DNA of 26,987 nucleotides from Anaeromyces robustus (GCA_002104895.1 MCFG01000583.1:1-26987); one strand, 5' to 3'; counted from the stretch's first letter, positions 10,331 to 20,215 are shown. Notes: generated from the letters alone by a model not told the origin. A program made the numbers and translations.

Positions 10331-12781
10331 ATGTATAAGATATTAATTCTATTTATATGTGGTAAGATAGATTATAAAAATATAAAACCATTTCAATCAT
10401 AATAATTAATTACATGAACAAATAATTATTTTTACATTTTTTTTTTATTTTTTATATAGATTATTAATACATTTATGCCAATATATTATGCTTTTAAATA
10501 TATATATTATAATTCTTAATCATTAATTAATAATTTATTTCTTTTTTTTTTTTTTTTATAATTTTATAATTATATTTTTTTTTCTTCATATATATTTATA
10601 GTTTATAATGTTATAGCTATTAATCCTTTTTTTGAAAAAGGACAAAGAGCTGAGCTTTTTGAATTAGCAGATGATGAGGTTATAACATTTAGAATAACAG
10701 TATCAGATAGTGAACTTCGAGAAATAAAAGATAAAACTAATATACATAAAGATCATATTAATTATCATTTTGATGATTTTTTACCAAAATTTTCTGAACA
10801 AATAATTTCATTCATTAAGGAAATTGAAAAAATAAATTTTAATGAAAGGTATCCAGGATATGATTTCAATCAAATATTACCTCAACTAAATATAAATGAT
10901 GAAGGTTTTGCTTTTGTTAATGAAACTGATATATTAAATGGTTTTTATCTTACAAAAGAAAGTTTTGATTCAGTTGACTTGACTAAAATAAATAACATTT
11001 ATGACTATCTTAAAGAACGTAACCAAGCTTTCAATATCAATTATATTTTAAATACAATTCATCATTTAACTGGTCCTGATATCGGTAAAATTCAAGAAAT
11101 TTATTATTATTTATCATCATGTTTTGATTCTAGTATCATTACCTATGATAATAGTGTTGATTTTAAAACAAAAAATGCTTCTATGACAGTTGAACTTAAT
11201 GGGTAAATAATATTTATATTATATATTGTTCATATTATTATTTTTTATTGTTATTTTTTTATAATATATATTAATACATTGTTTACATTATTATTATTTT
11301 TTATTATTTTAATAATATTAATATTATACATTGTTATTATTATTATCTTTATTTTTTTTATAATATTAATATTATACATTATTATTATTATTTTCATTTT
11401 CTTTATTAATAATATATATTTATAATTATTTATAATTAAAATTTTTAAAATTTCAATTAATTAATAATATTATTAATTCTTTTTCTTTATCTTTTTCATT
11501 TTAATATATATAATATATATTATAAATAAAAAATAATACTTTAATCTTAAAAATATAAATATATATAGTGAAGTAAATGAATTCGATAAAGTTACTTTAA
11601 AATTAGGTGGTAGGTCTTCTCGTTATTATGGTAAATCTATTTTTAATCTAAAAATTCGTGGTAAAAAAGATTTATATGGCCGTAATCAATTTAAAATACG
11701 TTCTGGAGCTCGTGATGCCACCTTTTTAAGACAAAAATTAGCATGTGATATTCATAATCGTTTAAATCTTCCATCCATTTCTACAGGATATATTTCATTA
11801 TATATTAATAATGAATATTTTGGTTTTTATATTTTATCAGATGCATTTAAACCTTCATGGATTGAATATGTTTATAATGAAAAAGATACAAAAACTTTAT
11901 ATCAATGTACTAGATTTGGTAACTATAATTCTTTTAAATCTTATTCTAGTGCCTGTGAAAATGAAGATGAAAGTGTTACTGATAACGTTGAATTTATTCA
12001 ATTTTTATCGGAATTAGATCAAGCCCAAAATATTTCTGATCTTGAAAAATTTTTTGATGTAGAATTATTTTTAAAGGAAATAGCGATTGAATTCCTTTTT
12101 GGTTCTTATGATCATTTCCTTAATAGTGGTAATAATATTTATTTATATAAAAGAGTGGATGGCCAATGGAAAATGTTCCTATATGATTTCGATTCTGAAT
12201 TTGGACAAGATATTATAAGATATGGGTTTATTAATACAGATTATGATTATTTAGACGTAAATGCAAATAAAACATCTGGTTATATTAATGGATTTTATAA
12301 AGTTCGTAATGAAAATGAATTTGATGAAGATTTTCCAAATTATTCTTTTGGTGAATGGGCTAATGCTGGTCATCTTATTAAAATGCTTATTTATAAAGAT
12401 CCAGCTCATTTTGAAGAAATTCTTAAAGATATCATAATTAAAGTATTCAATCCAACTATTCTTTTTCCATATATTAATGAAATAAAAAATTTAATCTCAC
12501 CACATATTAAAAGCGATAAAACTCCAGATTCCAATGGACATTATCCAGGGATGTATGATGATACCGTAAGTATATATTCTTTAGCTCAATGGGATGCTAA
12601 TTGTGAATTTACAACTATTCGTTCTAAAGAAAATAGAAAAGCTTATGCTATTAAATATTGGATTCTTTCAAAGTATAGATATGTTTGCCGTATACTTAAT
12701 ATGAAATGTGATCCAACTTATATAAGTGATAATTACCAATACCCTATAAATCATGATGTTGAATTTAAAGAAAATAAATAA
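10331..12781 (+). CDS. Secreted CotH-domain (spore-coat kinase-like) protein, 3 exons
   Basis: Spliced model: exon 1 10331-10361, intron 240 nt (GTAAGA...TTTATAG), exon 2 10602-11202, intron 366 nt (GTAAAT...ATATAG), exon 3 11569-12781. This gives 614 residues in an unbroken frame. Exon 1 and the start of exon 2 encode a signal peptide, MYKILILFICVYNVIA, so the product enters the secretory route. Family hallmarks in order: FRITVSDSEL near the N-terminus, RSGARDATFLRQKL from about residue 255 with NRLNLPSISTGYISLYIN after it, EFLFGSYDHF, then DGQWKMFLYDFDSEFG at 408-423. CotH proteins are atypical secreted kinases; the Asp-rich YDFDSEFG segment is the likely metal/ATP site (inference). In anaerobic fungi CotH modules are often attached to dockerins of the cellulosome; here the protein ends in Lys/Asn-rich sequence about 40 residues after the last conserved part and no Cys-rich dockerin is visible. 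Splice sites are by eye. Confidence 0.88.
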
Positions 12782-13859
12782 ATAAATAATGATAATAATA
12801 TATTTATCATTTATCATTATATATTATTTAATATCTACTTTTTATTATATATAAAATAGAATGTTATTTCATAGAACAATTAATTAAGTAAAATTTTAAT
12901 TTATTAATATATTATTAGTTTTTTTTTTTTTTATCTTATTTTTTTAATACGAATAAACTATTATAATAAAAATTAGAAAAAAAAATGAAAAAGAAATTAA
13001 AAAAAAAAAATTATAAAATAACGTTATTATAAAATAAATAATCAAAGTATATTAATCATTTTAATACTTTTTTTTGTGTATCTTGTTTTATAAAATTAAA
13101 GTTTCATTATCCATACTAAGTAATTAATCTAATAAATACTATTTATTAGAGAATTTGGATGCTTTATATATATATTATTTTATTATATATATATAAATAT
13201 AGTTAAAATAATAATCAATATAAATTAATAAGTATTATTTTATTTTTTTATTTATTTTTTAAACTAATATTTATTTAATTTTATTTTATTTTTGTTTTAT
13301 TTTATTTTTATTAATTCTTAATTTTATTTTTATTTTTCGTTTTAATAACTTTTTCTTATTCATTTTATTTTATATTCTAAAAATTTTTTCATTTTTTTTA
13401 CGTAATAGACAATTTTATATATAGTTCATAAATATAATAATTGTTTTTTTTTTTTTAAAAAAAAAAAAAAGGTTTATAAATTATAACTATATATTTTTTA
13501 TATATAGTTATTAATTTAATACATAAGTATATATATATATATTTCATTTATTATGGAGGCAAAAAATTAAAAATATCATTAAACGTCAACGCTTAATGAA
13601 TAGTTTTATATAAAAGAAATTTAAAAATAAATTTCTTTATCAATTGTATTTATATTATACAATTGTTTTTATTTTGGTATTTTTATTATTTTTTTTTAGT
13701 TTTTTTTATAAATTTTAAAAAATAATAATTATATATTATATAACATATAAACATATAAACAAAAAGAAAAAATTCAATTGTATATTACATATATTACATA
13801 ATATATTTTCATACCCTTTGAAAAAAAAAAAAAAAAGAAAACAGTTAATTTTTTATATT
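12782..13859. other. Intergenic region between convergent genes
   Basis: A/T-rich spacer between the 3' ends of the CotH-like gene and the TKTIP-repeat gene. It contains T- and A-runs, AATAAA-like signals on both strands, and an imperfect 9-bp hairpin (CATTAAACG...CGCTTAATG) near 13579-13600. No gene seen. Confidence 0.6.
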
Positions 13860-14944
13860 TTAATTCCAAATCTTGGAACATATTTCATTAATAGAACTAC
13901 ATTTTCCATTATCAGATCCTTGAGCATAACATTGGTTAAGAGCAGAATAACATTCATTGGATTTTTGAGTTTTACATTCCCAATCTTGAGCACCACAGCT
14001 ATGGTAATAATCAGCAGACATGTTACCATTGTTATTATTGTTATAATTGTTGTTGTTGTTGTTATTGTTGTTATTGTTGTTACTGTTATTGTTGTTATAA
14101 TTTGGAATAGTCTTTGTAGCAGTGTTACCATTATTGTTGTTATTGTAATTTGGAATAGTTTTAGTAGTATTGTTACCATAATTATTATTGTTATTGTTGT
14201 TGTTGTTGTTGTTGTAATTTGGAATAGTCTTTGTAGCAGTGTTACCATTATTATTATTGTTGTTGTTGTTGTTGTAATTTGGAATAGTTTTAGTAGTATT
14301 GTTACCATAATTATTATTGTTATTGTTATTGTTGTTGTTGTAATTTGGAATAGTCTTAGTAACATTGTTACCGTTATTGTAATTGTTATTGTTGTTGTTG
14401 TTGTAATTTGGAATAGTCTTAGTAACATTGTTACCGTTATTGTAATTGTTGTTATTGTTGTTGTTGTTGTAACTTGGAATAGTCTTAGTAACATTGTTAC
14501 CGTTATTGTAATTGTTATTGTTGTTGCTATTGTTGTTGTTGTAACTTGGAATAGTCTTAGTACTTCCATTGTTATTGTTATTGTTATTGTAATTGTTATT
14601 GTTATTGTAATTGTTATTGTTGTTGTTGTTGTAACTTGGAATAGTCTTAGTACTTCCATTGTTATTGTTATTGTAATTGTTATTGTTATTACTATTATAA
14701 CTGGTTGGAATACTCTTACTATTACTGCTACTAGGAATAGTTTTAGTTACACCGTAATTACTATTGCTATTTCCATAACTTGGAATTGTTTTGGCTAAAA
14801 TATAATAAAATATTAATAATAATATAAAATAATTAGTTATTAATTATGTATAATCATTTATATTTTTAATATTTATCTAAACTTACTTTGAGCAAAACAG
14901 TAAACAATATATAAAGTGAATAATAAAATGTTAACGTATCTCAT
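13860..14944 (-). CDS. Secreted Asn-rich TKTIP-repeat protein with six-cysteine C-terminus, 2 exons
   Basis: Minus-strand model: exon 1 14944-14887 (58 nt), intron 14886-14795 (92 nt, GTAAGT...TTTTAG), exon 2 14794-13860, giving 330 residues. Exon 1 encodes a clean signal peptide, MRYVNILLFTLYIVYCFAQ. The body (about 20-278) is 12 imperfect blocks beginning TKTIP(S/N)Y (one reads KSIP), each followed by a run of Asn broken by Tyr and Gly (for example YNNGNNV). The last 52 residues form a different, non-repetitive domain with Cys at 286, 293, 301, 308, 318 and 325 (C-X6-C-X7-C-X6-C-X9-C-X6-C) and Trp at 291 and 329. Plausible role: an extracellular or cell-surface protein with a flexible polar stalk and a disulfide-bonded head. 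I do not recognise the family. Both strands are open here because the TTG/AAC repeat has no stops; the signal peptide, intron and Cys domain identify the minus strand as coding. Confidence 0.85.
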
Positions 14945-16213
14945 TTTGTCTAATTGTTTTTCGTTATTTCTTTTATTTTTTTATAAGATTGTGTTTATTT
15001 AATTATATTATCAAAATATAAAAATAAATACTCTTTCTTTTATAAAATTTTTTTAAAGGTATGTGTTTATTATTATTTAATTGTTAAAAATATATCAAAT
15101 ATTTTTAAACTTACAGAGATAAAAAAAGAAGGTAAAATTTAATGGTATTTATACTTGAAAAAAAAAATTTTTTATTAATAATTAAAATTTAAAAAGTGTG
15201 ATAATATTATCATAAAAATTTATAAAAAAAAAATTTGAAACAAAAAAAATAATATATTACTTTTAATATTATTAATATTAAGGTTTCTTGTTTTTTTTTT
15301 AACATTGTTATGACATTACAACATATTTAATGGAAAATAATTTTGTTTTTTTGTTTTTTTGTTTTTTTATTTTAATTATTATTATTTTTATTCATTTAAA
15401 TTATAAATTAAAATAATATAAAATAAAATTTATCATAAATTATGAATCATTAGTCATATTTAATTAAAACATCAATATTAATATTTTTTAGACTAAATAG
15501 TTGACAATAAAATGATATACATTATTATAGATTAAAAAAAAACAAATAAATGTTTTCAAAACAATGACAATTAATATATCTATAATTATATAATGAAATA
15601 TTTAATGAAAATCATTTTTATCCTTTTTTTTAGCATATTTTATTATTTTAGCTTATGATTATTCTTAAAAACTTAATATAAAAAATTAATTTCCATTAAT
15701 CATAAAATATTTTTTAAAGATTTTTTTTAAAAAGAGTATTACAATAAGAAATTATCTATGCTAAAAAGTATCATAAAATTAATTGTAATCATTAATTTAA
15801 TGTATATATGCAATTAGTGATATTAAAAAAGTAATTATAAATACATTTATATTTTTTAATTACAAAATGCTGTAATTTATTATTATTATTATTATTGTTA
15901 CTATTACTATTTTGTATATATTTTTGACAATTATTTAAAAAGTTTCAGAATTTTATTAAATTATTATGTATATAATTATGTTTTGTTTCAAAATTAAGTA
16001 TTAAAAATTAATTATGCGTTTAAATATGCATTAAAAATTTCAATACAATAATTATCTTAAAATACCTTTCATATATACACATATAATTTACGTTTTATTT
16101 TCATTAATTCAAAATAAATAAAAAATAAGATTTTTGTAATTAGAATGGTTGAATATAATTTTAAATATGTTTTGAAATATATTTAATGCTTTTATCTCTT
16201 TTATAGTTCTTAC

Positions 16214-16264
16214 GAAATACTTACCATTATAAAAAAAAATTTTTTTTATAACGGCAAGTATTTC
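16214..16264. repeat. Palindrome 1 (about 25-bp arms, almost no loop)
   Basis: The left arm GAAATACTTACCATTATAAA pairs with the right arm (its complement reads GAAATACTTGCCGTTATAAA) with two mismatches, and an A8/T8 run forms the centre. It directly abuts palindrome 2. Confidence 0.85.
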
Positions 16265-16396
16265 AAAAAAATTATTATTTAATATTTGATATATATAAAC
16301 TTATGTTTATTATTATCTAATTTTATATTTATATATAATATTAGATAATAATAAGCATAAGTATATATATATCAAATATTATATAATAATTTTTTT
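16265..16396. repeat. Palindrome 2 (about 57-bp arms, about 17-nt loop)
   Basis: The left arm (16265-16322) contains AATATTTGATATATATAAAC and TATTATTATCTAAT. The right arm (16340-16396) contains ATTAGATAATAATA and ATATATCAAATATT, the inverse with a few mismatches. Arm length far exceeds what local A/T bias easily gives, and the GC-containing landmarks (TTTGATA/TATCAAA, TCTAAT/ATTAGA, CTTATG/CATAAG) match in order. Confidence 0.85.
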
Positions 16397-17705
16397 ATTC
16401 ATTTTTCATGAAAATGTATTTATATTTTGTTTAAATAGATATGTAATTAATTTTTAATGATATAAGTCATATTGACATATTTGGTTAAAAAAAATAATTC
16501 TATTTATGGTTAAATTAACATTCATGTTTCAAATTAATTTTATGGTATATTTTTTCATATAGAATGAAAATGATAACAAAAAATATTACATATTATCTGC
16601 TACAATGAAAAAATTTTTTTTTACGTTTTTCATTTACTTTTCAAAAACTTATTATTATGATAATGATGATCATTAAAACAAAAAATTAATTTAAAAATCT
16701 TATGTCCCAAAAAAATTTCATTAAAATTTTTTATATTAAAAGTTGTATATACTTTATTTTACCAATTAAAATCTAAAATACGGAAAAAAAAAATTGTAAT
16801 TTTAATTCGTTTAAACTTTATTTATAATAAAAATCAATAGTTTTTAAAATTTAAACTTTATGAAAAATTATCCTAAAACAAATATAAAACATTAATTACC
16901 ACTAAAATTTTTTTTTTTAATTTATAGGTAAAAAATATAAAACTAAAAAAAGTTACATAAAAAATTGAATTATACATGAATATATAATAATTTTTTTTCA
17001 TATTAATATAATAATTTTTTTTAATATATAATATATATTATAAATTATGCTTATATATAAGAAAAAATTAAAAAAAAAATAAAAGGTCATATTTAATTAA
17101 TTTTATAAAATAATTGGTAATATTATTGACTTTTTTCTTTTTTTTCTGTTAGATAGACTATTTATAATATTTATAATAATATAAATTAATACTACTTATT
17201 TTATTGTGTAACATTTTCATATTATTTATGATACTTAATTATAACGAATAAGAGTATTATTTATAGAAATATAAATAATAACTATTAAACTTTTTAATAA
17301 ATTTTAATTATTTTTAAAAATTTTAAAAATATAAAAAATAAAACTAAAAAAATTGTAATAATAAAAAGATTATTAAATGGTAATATATTTAAATATAAAT
17401 TTGTTTTTAATTACTTATATAGAATTCTTATGATAACGGAACAAATAAATAAAAAAGAGTTACCTTTGGAAAATATATACTTTACTTTTAGAATTTTTAT
17501 TATTAAAAAGCTTAAATATGATTAAAAAAATTAAAATAAAAAAAAATAAAATTTTTTTATTTTTATTTTATATTTTCATATATATTTATAATTAATATAT
17601 ATATATATATATAGTAAATAGTAGTAATACGTATTGTATATTTTGCAAATATAATATTTAAAATAAAAATTTCTATCATTTATTATATCAAAAATGAAAA
17701 AATAA

Positions 17706-17787
17706 CGTCACCTGCAGGACTCGAACCTGCGCTCCCAAAGGGAAATGGCTTAGCAGGCCACCGCGTTAACCACTCCGCCAAAGTGAC
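17706..17787 (-). tRNA. tRNA-Ser(GCT): tRNA-Ser (anticodon GCT)
   Basis: A complete 82-nt class II tRNA with no intron. The acceptor GTCACTT pairs with AGGTGAC and the discriminator is G, as expected for Ser. D arm GCGGAGTGGTTAACGC. Anticodon stem GTGGC/GCCAT closes the loop CTGCTAA (anticodon GCT, reading AGC/AGT). The long variable arm TCCC-TTT-GGGA is diagnostic of Ser. T arm GCAGGTTCGAGTCCTGC. No encoded CCA. Confidence 0.97.
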
Positions 17788-18045
17788 TTCTATTTCCTAA
17801 TTGGTACAGGATTCAAATAAAAAGAGAAATTTTATGGATTTAAAATAAAAAAAATAACACAAATATTTTTATAAATAGTTAATTATTAGGAATAATAAAT
17901 AATAAATAATAATAGTGTAATAAATTACATTAAATGTAATATGTAAATTAAACAAAAATTTAATTATTTATAACCAATAAGATTAAAATAATAATAAGTA
18001 AAAACAATTATATAAGAAATATATAAAATTAAGTAGAAAGGGGGG
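17788..18045. other. Spacer upstream of tRNA-Ser, ending in a G-run
   Basis: The 5' flank of the minus-strand tRNA-Ser gene and the left flank of the retrotransposon. A/T-rich except for a purine tract AAGTAGAAAGGGGGG at 18031-18045 that looks like a retrotransposon polypurine tract. No gene. Confidence 0.5.
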
Positions 18046-18405
18046 TTCTTTTATTATTAATAATTAGTTTTATAGGAATTAGTTAGGAAAACTAAAATAA
18101 AACTTATAGGATTTAATAATATTTAGGAAATTGGTTATAAATTTTTTTATAATAGTTAGATATATTAAAGGATTATATCTAATTAATATTAATAATTTTA
18201 TATACGATATTTAAATAATAATACGACTTTTATAATAAATAAATAAATAAATAAAATACGACTATAAAATAAATAATCTTTATACATTTAATATTTAATA
18301 TTCGAGTGTAAATTCTATTTATCTTCTTAATAGAATATATTATTTTATTAATAAATAATCTTGCTAACTCACACAAAATTGATACTTTATAAAAAATACG
18401 TATCA
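18046..18405 (+). repeat. Probable 5' LTR (boundaries uncertain; single copy)
   Basis: The right boundary is placed at the CA at 18404-18405, five bases before the primer binding site. The left boundary is placed after the G-run at 18040-18045, giving about 360 bp, but no TG terminus is visible there and no second copy was found downstream to define the ends. It holds a hairpin near its right end (AATTGATAC...GTATCAAAATT, 18378-18410) and several AATAAA strings. Confidence 0.4.
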
Positions 18406-18410
18406 AAATT

Positions 18411-18427
18411 TGGCGCCCAACGTGGGG
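18411..18427 (+). promoter_or_regulatory. Primer binding site, tRNA-Lys type
   Basis: TGGCGCCCAACGTGGGG is exactly the 17-nt sequence complementary to the 3' end (including CCA) of animal tRNA-Lys(CTT), the primer known for retroviruses using tRNA-Lys1,2. It lies five bases after the presumed LTR end, where minus-strand priming is expected. Whether the host fungus tRNA-Lys has the same 3' end is not visible here. Confidence 0.88.
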
Positions 18428-18643
18428 GGGAAAAGCAAGACTTGATAGAATAGTATGAAGATATTAAGAAAATAATAATTACAAGATTGATTTTATTATA
18501 ATAACATATTAATTTTTTTGTTTTCTTTTAAAATATTTTATTATTATTTCTTTTTTTTTACAATTTATAAATATCAAATATTTCTTTTATTATATAAAAC
18601 TATAAAATATTTTTTTATTTTGATTATTACATTATATTTGTTT

Positions 18644-18713
<70 letters not shown>

Positions 18714-18745
18714 AAAAAAAATAAAATAAAATAAAAATCTACAAA
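18428..18745 (+). other. Retrotransposon leader with a long poly(A) tract
   Basis: Between the primer binding site and the Gag start. Contains GGGGGGAAAAGCAAGACTTG, then A/T-rich DNA and an uninterrupted run of about 63 A (18649-18711) ending about 35 bases before the Gag ATG. Packaging signals would be expected here but none can be identified. Confidence 0.7.
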
Positions 18746-20194
18746 ATGTTTGATGCTACTAAATTACAAAAAGCTTTACCACTCCTTTCAGATTATGGTA
18801 AAGACGTGGACAGTTGGATGTACGAGTTCTCCAAAACTATGGAACTCTATGACGTTTTGGAGCCAAGAAGAATTTTTGTTTGGGCTAAAGAAGCAGTGGA
18901 AGAAGACATTCAAGGTGTCTTAAATTCATTAAGAACTAGGACTGGTAATGAAATAAGATACCCTGGACTTAGAGAAATGCAAGCTGCCATTGAGGATTAT
19001 ATGCACATTACAGAAAATGATAAATGTGCTGTTTTAAAATCTTTAAAAATCAATAACGACGAAACCTTAAAGAAATTTAATTACAAATATAAAAAATTAT
19101 ATCAAAAATTGAGTCATGAATATAGAAGACTCATTTCGGTAAAGGATTATACCAATGCTATCAGTACAAGAGTATTTCCTTGTTCAAGGGTTATGATAGC
19201 AGAATGTGAAACATTAAATGAGGCTTTTAAAATTGCTGAAATTGCCGAGGAAGCAGAAAAAGAAATTTCTAGTGCAAATATTAAAAATGGATACGAAAAA
19301 GAAGCTAATATTATGGTAACTCAAAGTTATATTAATAATGGTAACCCATTATTAAATCATCCATTTTATGAGAACTTAAATTACAACCAGTTATCAACTA
19401 ATTATAACCCAAATATTTCAAGGAATGAAGATAATAGTTTTATCACAACAAATAATAGGAACTATGGACAGAATATGAGGACTAATAATTTTAGGAATCA
19501 GAATTATGTAAATTATATGGTTAATCCATATAATAATATAAACAAACATAATAATAATTATAATAACAATAATAATATAAGAGGTAGCAAAATGAAATAT
19601 TATAATAATAATCAATATATGAATAATAATAATAATCAATATATGAATAATAATAATAATCAATATATGAATAATAATAATAATCAATATATGAATAATA
19701 ATAATAATCAATATATGAATATGAATAATAATCAATATATGAATAATAATAATAATCATCACATGAACAATATGAGTAGAAATTATTCAGCCAATGAAAG
19801 AAGAGGTAATATTAATATTAATAATTCGACTAATAACAATATGACCAATAATATTCCAGATAATTATATGAACAAACGGAACAATAATAATATTCATTCT
19901 TTTAATTATCAAAATGATAATAATTATCAAAATAATACAAATAAGGTGGATAATACAATTAATACAATGGTCACTGCCATCAATGAAAATAACCCTTCTA
20001 ATGGTGCTACAAATATGAATAACAATATTAGTAATAATTTCGGTAATAATACATTTAATAATAATATTAATAATAATTATATCTGTTACCGTTGTACCTT
20101 AAGAGGACATAAATCTTCCAATTGTCCTTATACATTCAAACAATTGGCCGAGATGGAGGAAAAAGGTTTAATAAAGTTACCTTTAAACCAATAA
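18746..20194 (+). CDS. gag: Gag polyprotein (capsid and CCHC nucleocapsid)
   Basis: 482 residues. Forms the intracellular virus-like particle and packages element RNA. Residues 1 to about 185 are an alpha-helical capsid-like region (Lys/Glu-rich, with WMYEFSKTMELYDV near 28-41). Residues about 190-440 are Asn-rich low complexity with six or seven copies of QYMNNNNN (24-nt DNA repeat at 19612-19770). A zinc knuckle C-X2-C-X4-H-X4-C uses C447, C450, H455 and C460. The start ATG follows the poly(A) leader and is the first in frame. The last 73 nt overlap the pol frame; the in-frame slippery heptamer lies at 20182-20188, two codons before the stop. A minority of ribosomes should therefore make a Gag-Pol fusion of about 1912 residues, with the rest ending here. 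Confidence 0.93.
   Translation: MFDATKLQKALPLLSDYGKDVDSWMYEFSKTMELYDVLEPRRIFVWAKEAVEEDIQGVLNSLRTRTGNEIRYPGLREMQAAIEDYMHITENDKCAVLKSLKINNDETLKKFNYKYKKLYQKLSHEYRRLISVKDYTNAISTRVFPCSRVMIAECETLNEAFKIAEIAEEAEKEISSANIKNGYEKEANIMVTQSYINNGNPLLNHPFYENLNYNQLSTNYNPNISRNEDNSFITTNNRNYGQNMRTNNFRNQNYVNYMVNPYNNINKHNNNYNNNNNIRGSKMKYYNNNQYMNNNNNQYMNNNNNQYMNNNNNQYMNNNNNQYMNMNNNQYMNNNNNHHMNNMSRNYSANERRGNININNSTNNNMTNNIPDNYMNKRNNNNIHSFNYQNDNNYQNNTNKVDNTINTMVTAINENNPSNGATNMNNNISNNFGNNTFNNNINNNYICYRCTLRGHKSSNCPYTFKQLAEMEEKGLIKLPLNQ
19612..19770 (+). repeat. 24-bp tandem repeat inside gag (QYMNNNNN units)
   Basis: About six units of CAATATATGAATAATAATAA plus AAT, one with a short unit variant (QYMNMNNN) and a degenerate last one (HHMNNM). 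It maintains the reading frame and adds only Asn-rich linker. Confidence 0.9.
20122..20129 (+). promoter_or_regulatory. Upstream segment complementary to the frameshift hairpin loop
   Basis: TTGTCCTT is a perfect 8-base complement of the hairpin loop AAGGACAA at 20202-20209. It lies 53 bases before the slippery site and overlaps codons of the zinc knuckle. A regulatory role is inference. Confidence 0.35.
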
Positions 20195-20215
20195 ATGGGA
20201 GAAGGACAACTTCCA
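20182..20215 (+). promoter_or_regulatory. Programmed -1 ribosomal frameshift signal between gag and pol
   Basis: Slippery heptamer T TTA AAC (20182-20188) lies in the gag zero frame with codons CCT-TTA-AAC-CAA-TAA, so both tRNAs can re-pair after a one-base backward slip into the pol frame. A spacer of 7 nt (20189-20195) precedes a hairpin with stem TGGGAG (20196-20201) pairing with CTTCCA (20210-20215), one G-T wobble and an 8-nt loop. The pol frame is -1 relative to gag, matching the expected product. Heptamer, spacing and structure fit the known rule for -1 frameshifting. Confidence 0.88.

Larger units (their letters stand above)
14945..17705. other. AT-rich intergenic region, no gene seen
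   Basis: About 2.8 kb. The part next to 14945 presumably contains the promoter of the TKTIP-repeat gene. No credible open frame or RNA gene seen. The only notable structure is the pair of palindromes at 16214-16396. Confidence 0.6.

Noticed and set aside
13579-13600. Imperfect 9-bp hairpin as a terminator or RNA
   Set aside because: One mismatch, short, isolated and without a class signature; fits chance in A/T-rich DNA.
13818-14798. 326-codon plus-strand open frame rich in Val/Ile/Trp
   Set aside because: It is the antisense of the AAC/AAT repeat in the TKTIP gene. It lacks a signal or recognisable domain, while the minus strand has a signal peptide, a good intron and a Cys domain.
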